A DNA stretch of 50,425 nt, taken from the NCBI GenBank assembly GCA_022071945.1, contig JAJVIN010000056.1, positions 1 through 50,425 of the forward strand, read 5' to 3'. Positions 27,398-36,681 of the stretch are shown here, one piece after another. The DNA comes from Thermoanaerobaculia bacterium (GTDB lineage: Bacteria > Acidobacteriota > Thermoanaerobaculia > UBA5066). The first letter of the stretch is position 1. The number at the start of each line of letters is the position of its first letter. Both the position numbers and the translations under genes were made by a program. Under the pieces are notes generated by a model, which was not told where the DNA came from, ran no database searches, and was given only the letters and a program-made list of their open reading frames with translations.

Positions 27398-27860
27398 GCG
27401 TTGATTGCTCCGGGGAGAAGGCTGTCCCACTCCTGGCGAGCGTCCGGGAAGAAGGGCAAAGGCCGCAGCCAGAAGGAAGAAAGCGGGAACTCCCAGCCGC
27501 CACGCTCCGATTCTGGAGGGCGTTCTTTGCTGGTGGGGCGTGCCGGAGTCGTGCGTCATCGGGCGAGCGGCCGCATTCGAACGCGGAGTAGCGACTCCGA
27601 TCAAGCGAGATCGTCACCTTCCGTGGCGAAGATCACTGTTTGCGGGACAGGAAGTCGAAGCGGGGCGAAGAAGGCCAGGCGGAAGCGTCGCGGATCCGGG
27701 GCAAAACAGTCAACGGTGCGCGGTCTTGCCGGCCTTTTCTCTCAGTGTGTCGAGAGGGACGACGTCCGAGCCCTCGACTGCGGCACAGGCGGAACCCATG
27801 GGGGAGGGCGCTCGCAGTGGGGCCGGGCGGTACGGCGTCCTCCTCCCCCTCGCGGTCCCG
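27398..27860. other. Intergenic region without a recognised gene
   Basis: This 463-base stretch lies between the start of the LRV/HEAT-like gene and the stop of the next minus-strand gene. Overlapping open frames exist on both strands, but none has a Shine-Dalgarno, good codon use or a family motif. An upstream extension of the LRV/HEAT-like protein would use 27398-27604. Confidence 0.4.
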
Positions 27861-28271
27861 TCAGTCGTGCAAGTAGCGATAGGACGGCTTGCCGTTCTTG
27901 TCCCAGGTCCAGACGAGGAACTTGACGAAGAGATCCAGCTGGTCCATCGGGTTGTAAGGATTCATCCCGGGGTAGAGATCGTCGTAGCAGTAGAAGAGGG
28001 CTTTCCCCGTCGCCCAGAGGCCGAGCTTTCCAGCCGCCTTGGCGATCGTTCCGGAGAGGCCTATGAAGTCCGTGGCGATCTCGATCGGGTTGAGCTTGTC
28101 CTTGATCTTGTCGACCAGCCAGTCCTTGATCTTCACCCCGAGGCATTTCCCGAGGGCATCGATCACGGACTGCCGTGCGGCCGGCCATCTGCGGGAAAGG
28201 TACTCGTCGATCTCGCGCAGTTGCTGCTTTCGCAAGAGCTGTGCGTCGGGTCCAACATCTGGAGTGGACAT
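27861..28271 (-). CDS. Hypothetical protein, 136 aa
   Basis: I do not recognise this protein. Its ATG at 28271 is preceded by GGAGG at good spacing and codon use is typical, so it is probably real. The N-terminal half is helical and charged (QLLRKQQLREIDEYLSRR). A central amphipathic segment follows (GVKIKDWLVDKIKDKLNP), then a mildly hydrophobic stretch (GLSGTIAKAAGKLGLWATG) and an aromatic C-terminus (KFLVWTWDKNGKPSYRYLHD). There is no signal peptide. It appears monocistronic, with the Lnt-like gene divergent some 500 bases away. Confidence 0.6.
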   Translation of the reverse strand: MSTPDVGPDAQLLRKQQLREIDEYLSRRWPAARQSVIDALGKCLGVKIKDWLVDKIKDKLNPIEIATDFIGLSGTIAKAAGKLGLWATGKALFYCYDDLYPGMNPYNPMDQLDLFVKFLVWTWDKNGKPSYRYLHD

Positions 28272-28785
28272 GCACGACCTCCGCGCCCGGCCCCCGCTTG
28301 TGGGGAGCGGGGACAGTCACCAACAATCTTCCCACAATCGTGGGGAGGCGGTCGCTTGCCACGTCAGCCAGGTCGAAGGCACCGGGAGACTCTGGCCCGT
28401 CAGGACAGGGTCGACCCGCGTTCCGACTCACTCACCAGGCTCCGGATTCCTGTGTCTGGGGCGGACCGCTGCATCGAGGCGGCCACGGACATCGTTCCCA
28501 TCTGGGACACCGTGAGATTCCTTTTCATTGTCTCCCCGGAATGGACCGGTGGACGATGCCGATGTGCGGCCGCTCGTAACAGCCCGGACCGGCTGTGCCG
28601 CGGACTGCGAGGCCCTCTCCGACCTCGCCCGCGGCAAGCTGGATCCCGACGCTGCCTCGAGCCGCTGGACGGGTAGGCGGGCGAGAGGAGCCGTTGCGCG
28701 AGTTCACCTCGCGCCCTCGCTCACATTGGCGCCAGGTGTCAAAACGCCGTCGCGAAGGGTCAAGCCGGATGGTTCTCGGGGCGCC
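28272..28785. other. Intergenic region with inverted repeats
   Basis: This 514-base region separates two divergent genes. CCCCGCT (28292-28298) pairs with AGCGGGG (28306-28312), and a second imperfect hairpin (CTTCCCAC / GTGGGGAG) lies at about 28328-28347. The Lnt-like open frame runs back to 28528, but the extra sequence has no membrane helix or family similarity. No promoter was convincing. Confidence 0.4.
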
Positions 28786-30264
28786 ATGTTTGATGGCATG
28801 AAGACTTTCCTCGAAAAAAGAGCCTGGGTCCTGCTGATTGTCGGCGCCGCCCTCATTGCGCTCGCTCACGTTCGCTTCAGCATCGGCGCTCTCGCCTGGT
28901 TCGCGCCGGTCCCCTTTCTTCACTACCTGAGATTGCGGAGCGGCTGGAGAGGCAATGTCGCGTTTCTCGCCGCCACGCTGGCCGGCTGGACGCTCGCCTT
29001 CCTCAAGATCACGACGGCCCCGATTCCCGCCGGCCTCGCCTTCGGGTTCTCGATTCCCCTCGCCTTCTTTCTGGGAGCGCCGTACCTCGGATGGGCCTGG
29101 GCTCGGCGCCGGCTGCGCCCCGAGCTGGCCGTTCTCTTCTTTCCGGCCCTCATGGTGACCTCGGAGTGGGTCCAGCACACCTTCACCCCGTTTGCCTCGT
29201 GGGGCGCCGCCGCCTACACGCAGCTCGACAATCTGCCCCTGCTCCAGCTCGCGTCGATCGCCGGGCTGGCGGGACCGGGCTTCGTCGTCTACGGCCTGGC
29301 GTCCGCTCTCGAGGAAGTCCTGGCTTCGGGGTTCCACCGCTCGCGGCGGATTGCCCTGACCGCCATCGCCGTGGTCGTCGCGGCGCACGCTTTCGGCGGC
29401 TTCAGACTCGCCATCGCGGGAGATCGAGCGGAGCCAACGGTGCTGGTGGCGGCGGTGAGGACCGACTCCACCATCAGCGGTCTCCCTCTCCCCAGCCGCG
29501 AGCAATCAGCCGCCTGGGATGAAGCCCTGTTTGCCCGGACGGAGCGCGCGGCGGCGAGTGGAGCGAGGTTGGCGGTGTGGCCCGAGGCGGCAACTCTCGT
29601 GAGGCCCGAGGACGAACCGGCGTGGATCGAAAGGGCGCGCACCAGGGCCAGGCGGGCGGGAGTCGATGTCGTGGTCGCCTATGTCGTGCCGCTCTCCCTC
29701 GAGCCGCTCCGTTACGCGAACCGCTACCGGATGATCCGCTCGGACGGTACGGTCGACCACACCTACCACAAGCACCATCCCGTGCCGGGCGAACCTTGCG
29801 AGCCGGGCACCGAACCCGTGCCGGTTTCCTTGACGAGTTACGGGAGGGTGTCGGGTGCGATCTGCTACGACTACGACTTCCCTCGAATCGGGCTGGGCCA
29901 TTCGCGCAGTGGCATCGACCTCGTGGCCCTGCCCTCTTCCGACTGGCGGGGGATCGATCCCATTCACACGCAGATGGCGTCGGTGCGCGCGATCGAAGGA
30001 GGTCATTCCGTGTTGCGCTCCACGCGCTGGGGGCTCTCCGCCGGAATCGATCACCATGGCCGTATCCGGGCATGGTCGAGCCACTTTGACGAGGGAGACG
30101 GTCTCCTCTTCGCCCGTCTCCCGCAGCGTGGCGTCTCGACGGTTTACGGCAGGCTAGGCGACTGGCTGGTTCTGGTGTCGTCCCTCTTCACCCTCCTGGC
30201 GGTCGTCTTCCCGCGGCCCGGACGGGAGGAGAGGCGGGAAGCCGTGACCGCCGCGGTGGCCTGA
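28786..30264 (+). CDS. Apolipoprotein N-acyltransferase-like membrane protein
   Basis: A protein of 492 residues from the ATG at 28786 (another ATG at 28798), close to E. coli Lnt (512). The N-terminal half has about six transmembrane helices (WVLLIVGAALIALAHV onward), followed by a nitrilase-type domain at about 215-445 and a final helix. The carbon-nitrogen hydrolase triad is present: Glu in VWPEAATL (about 266), Lys in TYHKHHPVPG (about 329) and Cys in GAICYDYDFP (about 360). Lnt adds the third acyl chain to lipoproteins. The loop sequences differ from classical Lnt, so an Lnt paralogue with another acyl acceptor is possible. The AraC-type gene follows 58 bases downstream. Confidence 0.82.
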   Translation: MFDGMKTFLEKRAWVLLIVGAALIALAHVRFSIGALAWFAPVPFLHYLRLRSGWRGNVAFLAATLAGWTLAFLKITTAPIPAGLAFGFSIPLAFFLGAPYLGWAWARRRLRPELAVLFFPALMVTSEWVQHTFTPFASWGAAAYTQLDNLPLLQLASIAGLAGPGFVVYGLASALEEVLASGFHRSRRIALTAIAVVVAAHAFGGFRLAIAGDRAEPTVLVAAVRTDSTISGLPLPSREQSAAWDEALFARTERAAASGARLAVWPEAATLVRPEDEPAWIERARTRARRAGVDVVVAYVVPLSLEPLRYANRYRMIRSDGTVDHTYHKHHPVPGEPCEPGTEPVPVSLTSYGRVSGAICYDYDFPRIGLGHSRSGIDLVALPSSDWRGIDPIHTQMASVRAIEGGHSVLRSTRWGLSAGIDHHGRIRAWSSHFDEGDGLLFARLPQRGVSTVYGRLGDWLVLVSSLFTLLAVVFPRPGREERREAVTAAVA

Positions 30265-30322
30265 AGATCCATCGGGGAGGCCCACTGGCGTCACGTCCTG
30301 GCGCCTGCTAGAAAAGGAGGAA

Positions 30323-31348
30323 ATGCAGGCGGTCGTCCTTTCGGTAGCGAGCCGGGCGGTTCTCGAGGCTTGTGAGCAGCTCGGGATGGACATCGATGGT
30401 GTCCTCCAGAGGGCGGGCGTCGATCGGGCCACGGTCTACGACCCGGACGCCCGCCTGACTCCGGCTCAGGCGGACGGCATCTGGCGGGAGGCCATGGGGC
30501 GTTCCCCGGATCCGGACCTCGCCCTCCGGTCCGCCGAGGCGGTTCCGTTCGGCGCTTATGCCGTCCTCGACTACCTCGTCGCGGCCAGCCCGACTCTCGG
30601 AGAGGGGCTCCGCCGCGTCTCGACCTACTTCAGGCTGGTCGACCCCCGGGGCGAGATCCGGATTTCGGAGACCGGGGAGCGGCCGAAACTGGTCTTCGGC
30701 ACGCCGCAGGCGGGGGGCAAGATTCCCCCGCCCGCGCAGCAGTACACGTGGGCGATCCTCGTGCTGAGAGGCCGGCACGTCACCCGAAAAGCGTGGGCGC
30801 CGGCGAGGGTCGCCTTCACCTTCCCGGAGCCTCCCCAGATCGGCGAGTACCTCAGGATCTTCGGTGTGAAACCCGAGTTCGGAGCAGCGGAGGCGGAGAT
30901 CGAGTTCGCACGGGAAACGTGGAGTCTTCCTGCCGGCGGTTCCGAGCCCCGCCTGCTCTCCATCCTGGAATCGCATGCCCGCCTCCTGATCGAGAAGCTC
31001 CCGGTTGCCGATGAGCTGGTCGCGGGCGTGGAGAAAGCGATCACGAGCGAACTTAGTGGCGGCGATCCCTCGATCACGCGGATCGGACGGAAGCTCGCGA
31101 TGAGTCCTCGCACGCTGCAGCGCCGGCTGGCGGAGGCGGGGACGAACTACGGCGCCGTACTGGATGGCGTTCGTCTCGAGTGGGCCAAGATGTACCTGGC
31201 CCAGCCCGGGGTCGCGCTGTGCGAGGTGAGCTGGCTCCTGGGGTTTTCCGAGCAGAGCGCCTTCAACCGCTCCTTCAAGCGGTGGACGGGGCTCTCCCCG
31301 GGCCGATACCGCCAGCAGCTGGGTGGGGTGGCGGCTGCCCGAAGCTAG
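30323..31348 (+). CDS. AraC-family transcriptional regulator (OruR-like)
   Basis: A 341-residue regulator; AGGAGGAA directly precedes the ATG. Residues about 20-205 match the arabinose-binding-like N-terminal domain of OruR/ArgR-type AraC proteins (GVDRATVYDPDARLTPAQ, PFGAYAVLDYLVAASPTLGEGL). The C-terminal double helix-turn-helix spans about 235-335 (IGRKLAMSPRTLQRRLAEAG, then EVSWLLGFSEQSAFNRSFKRWTG shortened here to its core). This architecture normally activates a metabolic or defence gene in response to a small molecule. Possible targets are the Lnt-like gene upstream or the SRPBCC gene downstream; neither is proven. Confidence 0.88.
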   Translation: MQAVVLSVASRAVLEACEQLGMDIDGVLQRAGVDRATVYDPDARLTPAQADGIWREAMGRSPDPDLALRSAEAVPFGAYAVLDYLVAASPTLGEGLRRVSTYFRLVDPRGEIRISETGERPKLVFGTPQAGGKIPPPAQQYTWAILVLRGRHVTRKAWAPARVAFTFPEPPQIGEYLRIFGVKPEFGAAEAEIEFARETWSLPAGGSEPRLLSILESHARLLIEKLPVADELVAGVEKAITSELSGGDPSITRIGRKLAMSPRTLQRRLAEAGTNYGAVLDGVRLEWAKMYLAQPGVALCEVSWLLGFSEQSAFNRSFKRWTGLSPGRYRQQLGGVAAARS

Positions 31349-31658
31349 ACGGAGAGAGATCGGGCCCCTCGTGGCTCCTGCCCGGGCTGGTGCGACGGCA
31401 AGAGGCACCTCACGCCGCGACCATCGGCAGGAGTGTGGGGTCACGAGTGCCTTGTCTTACGCGAAGATCCCCCGGGATGCTTTCCCTGGATGAGATTCGG
31501 TTTCAGAATCTCGGGGTCTGCCGCGGGGATGACGGTCCAGCGGGTGGTTGGTGGAGTGGAGTCTCGTCCCGACTCGACTCCAGCGCGGCGGCCGCGACGT
31601 CCGCCATTTCGGGGGTAGGGACAGGGGAATCCCAACAAGAGAAGACGAGGAGGTCGAA
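31349..31658. other. Intergenic region, nothing recognised
   Basis: This 310-base spacer lies between the AraC gene and the SRPBCC gene. Open frames cross it on both strands but lack ribosome binding sites and family motifs. AGGAGG at its right end serves the downstream gene. Confidence 0.4.
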
Positions 31659-32105
31659 ATGCCGACAGGCACCGTCCGTTTCCACCGCGTACTCCGGGCA
31701 AAACCCGAGAAGATCTACCGGGCCTTTCTGGACCCCGACGCACTGGCGAAGTGGCTCCCCCCGAACGGATTCTCGGGCCGGGTTCACCACCTCGATGCGA
31801 GCGTGGGTGGTTCCTACAAGATGTCCTTCACGAACCTCTCCAACGGGCACCGCCACTCGTTCGGCGGCGTCTACGTCGAACTGGTGCCGTTTGAACGAAT
31901 CCGAAATACCGACTCGTTCGACGACCCGAACCTGCCCGGTGAGATGGTGACGACCGTCTCCTTGAAGCAGGTGTCCTGCGGAACGGAACTCGAGATCGTC
32001 CAGGAGGGGATCCCCGAGGTCATCCCGCCCGAGGCGTGCACCCTCGGCTGGCAGGAATCCCTCACGCTGCTGGCCCTGCTCGTGGAGGCCGAGGTTCCGG
32101 AGTGA
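31659..32105 (+). CDS. AHSA1/SRPBCC-domain protein
   Basis: A 148-residue single-domain protein; GAGGAGG precedes the ATG at 31659. The START/AHSA1-like fold is read from FHRVLRAKPEKIYRAFLDPDAL, KWLPPNGFSG, DASVGGSYKMSFTN, ELVPFERIRNTDSF and the C-terminal helix GWQESLTLLALLVEAE. Such proteins bind hydrophobic ligands and are often encoded next to regulators. Here the AraC-type regulator lies upstream on the same strand. No catalytic function can be assigned. Confidence 0.87.
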   Translation: MPTGTVRFHRVLRAKPEKIYRAFLDPDALAKWLPPNGFSGRVHHLDASVGGSYKMSFTNLSNGHRHSFGGVYVELVPFERIRNTDSFDDPNLPGEMVTTVSLKQVSCGTELEIVQEGIPEVIPPEACTLGWQESLTLLALLVEAEVPE

Positions 32106-32275
32106 CCTCGCGCGCGATCGAATAACGGCCGGGTCGCAGCCTGGAAGGTCCTCCATGGCACACGCCTCGGGAGACCACCTTCATCGCTACGAGCCTATTG
32201 CACTGAACAGGACGGGCTCCAGGCAGTGTGCCGGTGCGGCGCGGTCCTGGCGGCTGGCCCGAGCCCGGATCTCCG

Positions 32276-32923
32276 TCAAAACCGGTATCCGAGACCCAGA
32301 AGGCCCTGGAGTGCGATGTTCGTGGTCCGCGCCCTCCCGTTCGCGACCGGAACGCTGACCCAGACCACGGTCAGCTGGCCCTCGACCGCTGCGTAGAGTC
32401 CACCGAGGAGGAACCACTGCATTCCGGCGCCGCCCATGAGAACGGGTCCAGTGAGGTGGTACCCCTCGAAGAGGCCCCCGGTTCCTCCCTCGAACTGCCC
32501 GCGGACGATCGACTCCGAATGGGCCAGGGCGGCGCCAGCGCCAACCCTCAGGTCCACCAAGCCCACCGGAAAGACCCGGTTGACCGTGACGAGATTCAGT
32601 CCGTGCGAGATCTCGAAACGCTGCAGCTCAGGAGTGGGGTTTGACAGGTAGATCTTGTGATGAAGGAACTGCAGCTCCCAGACGGGCCGCTTGTGGGCGA
32701 GACCGAGCCGGATCGCGTAGTACGGTGATTCCTCGAAAGCCCGGGTCTCCCAGGCGGGAGACACCTCGATGTCGGGTTGGCCGTCCTGCTGGACTGTCAG
32801 CGGTGTCTTGAAGCTGTACGAGGACCCGCCGAAAAGCTCCACCGAAAGCCTGAGGGACTCCGCGTTCAGGGGGCCCGAAAGCACGGCTGCCATGAGTGCG
32901 GCGAACGTGATGCAACATCTCAT
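32276..32923 (-). CDS. Probable outer-membrane beta-barrel protein
   Basis: A 215-residue protein from the ATG at 32923, preceded by GGAGG. Residues 1-21 are a signal peptide (MRCCITFAALMAAVLSGPLNA). The mature part alternates hydrophobic and polar residues as beta-strands (LRLSVELFGGSSYSF, YYAIRLGLAHKRPVWELQF, VDLRVGAGAALAHS) and ends in Tyr-Arg-Phe, a typical C-terminal barrel signature. The size fits an eight-strand barrel. The function is unknown. It is divergent from the HEAT-repeat gene. Confidence 0.7.
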   Translation of the reverse strand: MRCCITFAALMAAVLSGPLNAESLRLSVELFGGSSYSFKTPLTVQQDGQPDIEVSPAWETRAFEESPYYAIRLGLAHKRPVWELQFLHHKIYLSNPTPELQRFEISHGLNLVTVNRVFPVGLVDLRVGAGAALAHSESIVRGQFEGGTGGLFEGYHLTGPVLMGGAGMQWFLLGGLYAAVEGQLTVVWVSVPVANGRARTTNIALQGLLGLGYRF

Positions 32924-33105
32924 GCTCCACCTCCGGATCGAACAGCGGCACAAAGGGGTACGTCCATCGTGCACCGCCGGATGGCGTGCGCGACGGGAAG
33001 TGGCGGCGGATCGGTGCCGCTCCGGTTGCTGGATATCAGGCGGTAGATCGTCGTGGAAGGCGGGGGAACAGTCCTGCTTGTTAGGCCCGTCACGACCCTC
33101 ACGGG

Positions 33106-34660
33106 TCCTGCCGGAGATCGGGCCGAAGAACGAGAGACAGAAGTTCCGGGTGCGAAAATGACAGACAAGGAGAAGCGGCGATGGACATGGCAGTGGCGGA
33201 AGCCATCAAGGCTCTTTCCTGTGAGGATCCGCGCGCGAGGCAAGGCGCCGCCAACAGGCTTGGCCGAGTGCTCACGGAGAGTTCCATCGACGGGACTCCG
33301 GCCGTCCCCGCGCTGGCGCAGGCTGTCAGCGACCCTGACACCGGCCTGGCTGGTGCCGCGGCGAACACCCTTCGGATCATCGCCCAGTACCGTCGCGGAA
33401 ACATTGGAGAGGCTGTTGCGGCCCTTGCGCGCGCGGTTCCGTCGGCAGATCAGGAACTCAGAAAGAACGCGGCAGAGGCCCTCATCGAGGCCGCGGAGAA
33501 CGGCCCGGGAATCGCGCCGGCAGTGCCAGCTCTCGAGGCCGCGCTGACGCACAAGATGAAGCACGTGCGGATGCTGGCGACCTCCGCCCTCGCCGCGCAC
33601 TTGGTCGACCGGAAGGACCTCCCACGTCTCGAGCACCTCGTCACCGCCCACCCGCGAGCAGATGTCCGGGAAAGGGCGGCAGGCTACCTGCGGCGCGGCG
33701 CCGAGTGGAAGGACATCTCGTTTGCTGTGCCACTCCTCTGCCGTGTTCTGAAAGCGGGAGAGGCATCCGCCCGGAGGAGAACCGCGCAGGTCCTTGAGGC
33801 CTATCTCTCGGGGCCGAAGGGGGTCGCGATCCCGCTCGCCACGAGAAGGGACTGCGCCCGGGCGATCCTCGAATGCTTGACGACCCTCGAGGGCGAGCAG
33901 ACGCCCGAGATTCGCGAACTCCGCGAGAGGGCCTCCCTTGCGCTGCGTGGAGCCGTCTCACCCGATGAACTCGAGGCCGCCATTGCGGCCCTCCGCGAGG
34001 AGGACGTGCCGGCGCGGGGGGAAGCGGCCTACACGCTCCAACTCGCGTCGAACGCGGGGATCGACATCGAAGCGGCCGTGCCCTATCTGCAGGCCCTCCT
34101 GGACGGAGGCGAGGAGGAGCGGCCCGCCGTCGTGTTCGCGCTCGTGAAGCACCTCCTGAACCGTCGCGCCTACGCGCTGGTCGGCAAGCTCCTCGCGCAC
34201 CGGGAACCCGAAGTCCGAGCGGAGGCGCTGACGCGGATCGACCTCGAGGCGATCGAAAGCACCACGAACCTCACGCCGCTTGTCGGCCCGGTGAGCGGAC
34301 TGCTCAAGGACGAGATCGCTGAGGTCCGAGAGCGCGCCGCCGGAGTCCTCCGGTCCTTCGCCATGTTCGGAAGCGCGGCAGACAAGACCGACCTCTCCGC
34401 TGCCGCCGCGGGCCTTCAGGCGGCACGCGACGGCGGCGATGAGAGCGTCGCCAAGACCGCGGGGCAGGCTCTTCGGATCGGCGCTGGATTCGGGAAGCTC
34501 CCGCCGGACCGGAAGACACCGGCCGGCAGCCCTCCTCCCGACCGGTGCATGCACGGCTCGCCACGCGATCCCGAGACCGGCCAGTACCTCTGCGGATGGT
34601 GTTGAACACGAGGCGGAAGGGTGCTGCAGCCTGAGCCCCCGGGCCTTCATCGCGAACGGA
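33106..34660. repeat. Direct duplication, left copy
   Basis: This segment is repeated at about 38570-40127. It contains a whole HEAT-repeat gene plus about 75 bases upstream (TGCCGGAG..CGGG.CGAAGAAC... to AAGGAGAAGCGGCGATG) and about 55 bases downstream (GAGGCGGAAGG...CTTCATCGCGAA). Differences between copies are scattered point changes, with no indel in the coding part (both 474 codons). Confidence 0.85.
33181..34605 (+). CDS. HEAT-repeat protein, copy A
   Basis: A 474-residue all-helical protein built of HEAT/PBS-lyase-like repeats (DPRARQGAANRLGRVL, DPDTGLAGAAANTLRII, ADQELRKNAAEALIEAA, HKMKHVRMLATSALAAH, HREPEVRAEALTRID). The last roughly 20 residues form a small Cys/His group (CMHGSPRDPETGQYLCGWC) that could bind zinc. 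There is no signal peptide or membrane helix, so it is probably a cytoplasmic scaffold. AAGGAG precedes the ATG. A nearly identical copy of the same length lies at 38646. The two flank three minus-strand genes. Confidence 0.85.
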   Translation: MDMAVAEAIKALSCEDPRARQGAANRLGRVLTESSIDGTPAVPALAQAVSDPDTGLAGAAANTLRIIAQYRRGNIGEAVAALARAVPSADQELRKNAAEALIEAAENGPGIAPAVPALEAALTHKMKHVRMLATSALAAHLVDRKDLPRLEHLVTAHPRADVRERAAGYLRRGAEWKDISFAVPLLCRVLKAGEASARRRTAQVLEAYLSGPKGVAIPLATRRDCARAILECLTTLEGEQTPEIRELRERASLALRGAVSPDELEAAIAALREEDVPARGEAAYTLQLASNAGIDIEAAVPYLQALLDGGEEERPAVVFALVKHLLNRRAYALVGKLLAHREPEVRAEALTRIDLEAIESTTNLTPLVGPVSGLLKDEIAEVRERAAGVLRSFAMFGSAADKTDLSAAAAGLQAARDGGDESVAKTAGQALRIGAGFGKLPPDRKTPAGSPPPDRCMHGSPRDPETGQYLCGWC

Positions 34661-34749
34661 CCGGGGGATTTCAGGGGTGCGGCCACGATGCATCCGTACG
34701 GATTGAAGATCCGGCTCGGGCCGGCGTTCTCCGCTTTCTCGCTCGAACC

Positions 34750-36438
34750 CTACTCCTTGGCCACTTCGTCGACGAGGATCCCGACAGGGAAGCTGTAGGT
34801 GTCACTTCCCAGGTACCAGGCCGCTCCCTTCACGACGACTCCGTCCTTGTATTGGTCCTTCTTCTTCGAGAGCTTCTCCCACTCCCTGGCGGCCGCCGAG
34901 CCCCGCTGGAAGTAGCCGTAGACGTAGTCGCGCGTCGGCTCGACCACTCCCGGCGCGAGGAGCTTGTAGACATCGTAGCTGTCTCTGGGAGCTTCCTTGA
35001 GGATGTAGCTCGTGTCCTTCGAACCCAACGAGACCTTGACCGCAACCGGCTTGCCTGCGAGCGCTTTCACGCCCGTTGCCCCCTTCTTGAAGCTGTCGAA
35101 AGCCACGGAGGCGTAATCCCGGGCTGCTCCGCCAGCTCCGGGCGCCGTGCCGGCGGCGGCCCCGCCCGTCTCACTGCGGTACGAAGTGAAGGGGCCAGCC
35201 ACCTGTACGCCGCGCCCCGGGACTTTCGAGACGAGCCCTGGGACGACGGCTGCGAGCGGGTACGCCATCCCGTAGTTCTTCCTCGGCGAGCCCGGCTCGG
35301 CCTGGAGCGGCAGTCCGACACTTCTCCGCCACTCGTTCATCATCGTCATGTTGAGCTTGCCGGGCGTTGACGCGACGAAGTTGGAGAACTTCTCGAAGAA
35401 GCCCTTGTCGGGGGCCATCCTCGGATCCTCGTCCGTGTTTCCCGAAGCCTCGGCAAGGACGTAGGGCTCGGGGTCCTTGTTGAGCTGCCGCAAGGCCTCC
35501 GGTTTCCAGGCGAGGAGATTCTGTTTGTTCGCGTCCATGTACTTGTAGTAGCCGCCCTGGCACTGGAAGAAGAGGTTGTTCTTGAGGACCGTCTCGTCGT
35601 TCCCGAACGTGTTGCTGACTCCGTAGCCCGCCTCGTCCCCTTCGGTCTGGTTGAAGGCGAAGACGTTCCCCTCGAGGATCGTCTTCCCCTGCCTTCCGAC
35701 GAAGACCGACATCGCGCCGCCCTTGGACGGGTAGAACCAGCCAAAGACCACGGAGCAGTTGCGGATCGTGACGACAGAGCCCGGCTGCGCCGAGCGGGTC
35801 GCGATCCCGTTGTAGAAGGTGTTCACGACGAAGGTGTTCGTGACCTCGTTCGCCTTCCCTTGCCAGGCGACGTAGATGCCGTCGCCGAGCGGGTTGATGA
35901 TGATGCAGTTTCGGATCTTCACGTCGGGACTCGACGCCTCGAACGCCATTCCCTTGTACGACTTCGTGATGTTGATGTCGCCTCCAGGCTCCTTGTAGGC
36001 GTTCCTGCTTTCGCCGTTGAGGACGAAGCCGTCGACGATGAGACCCGTGTGATCGCCCCCCTTGCCCGCGATGATCCCCTCGGGAAGCCCGGTCCAGTCT
36101 CCGCGGAAGTCCTTCGCCCGCTCGAGAACCGTCAGGTTCTTGAACGGGTTCCTGTCGCTGAAGTCGGCCGTGTAGCCGCCCACGAGCGTGAGGCCGGGAG
36201 TCTTCACGACGAAGTGCCCGGATCCCCCCTTGCCGTTGTAGGTGCCCGCCGCCACGTGGATGACGTCCCCGCGGAGGGCCTTCTCGAGGGGCCGCCACGG
36301 GTCCCCGAACGGCTGCTCCCGCGTGCCGTCGCCATCGGCACCGGACCTCACGTACCAGTCCCTCGCGTCAGCCGGAAGCGAAAAGAGGCTCGCCGTGGCT
36401 GCCGCCAGGGCGAGCATGGTCAATCTTGTCCGCAACAT
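34750..36438 (-). CDS. Secreted right-handed beta-helix protein
   Basis: A 562-residue protein from the ATG at 36438, preceded by GGAGG. A signal peptide (MLRTRLTMLALAAATASLF ... ADA) is followed by the typical opening of pectate-lyase-like/choice-of-anchor beta-helix proteins (DWYVRSGADGDGTREQPFG, DVIHVAAGTYNG, VGGYTADFSDRNP). PbH1 coils run to about residue 330 (VKIRNCIIINPLGDGIYV, VTIRNCSVVFGWFYPSKGG, ILEGNVFAFNQTEG). The C-terminal third is less regular. No lyase catalytic set is evident, so it may be a surface carbohydrate-binding or structural protein. It is a single gene between the two HEAT copies. Confidence 0.8.
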   Translation of the reverse strand: MLRTRLTMLALAAATASLFSLPADARDWYVRSGADGDGTREQPFGDPWRPLEKALRGDVIHVAAGTYNGKGGSGHFVVKTPGLTLVGGYTADFSDRNPFKNLTVLERAKDFRGDWTGLPEGIIAGKGGDHTGLIVDGFVLNGESRNAYKEPGGDINITKSYKGMAFEASSPDVKIRNCIIINPLGDGIYVAWQGKANEVTNTFVVNTFYNGIATRSAQPGSVVTIRNCSVVFGWFYPSKGGAMSVFVGRQGKTILEGNVFAFNQTEGDEAGYGVSNTFGNDETVLKNNLFFQCQGGYYKYMDANKQNLLAWKPEALRQLNKDPEPYVLAEASGNTDEDPRMAPDKGFFEKFSNFVASTPGKLNMTMMNEWRRSVGLPLQAEPGSPRKNYGMAYPLAAVVPGLVSKVPGRGVQVAGPFTSYRSETGGAAAGTAPGAGGAARDYASVAFDSFKKGATGVKALAGKPVAVKVSLGSKDTSYILKEAPRDSYDVYKLLAPGVVEPTRDYVYGYFQRGSAAAREWEKLSKKKDQYKDGVVVKGAAWYLGSDTYSFPVGILVDEVAKE

Positions 36439-36681
36439 GCACACCTCCGCGTTCTTGGCTGTCCTTGAGTCTTGGTGACAACCTGGGCTCCGGTGCGCGG
36501 GATGTCAAGGGGCCCGACGAGAATCAGGACTTCACGGCCGGCGGCTTTGGGGAGTGGAGATCGAGCGCCTACGTATGCCGAACCCGGTGAAGCAAAACCC
36601 TACGGTGAGGGTGGCGAAGAGGATAGAGAGAAGGTGGCGCGTTGACGGGGGCGCCCCTCTTGAGAAACGGGGGGCTCTTGC

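Noticed and set aside
28528-28785. N-terminal extension of the Lnt-like protein
   Set aside because: The extra residues are polar and unrelated to Lnt; the membrane helix starts right after the ATG at 28786.
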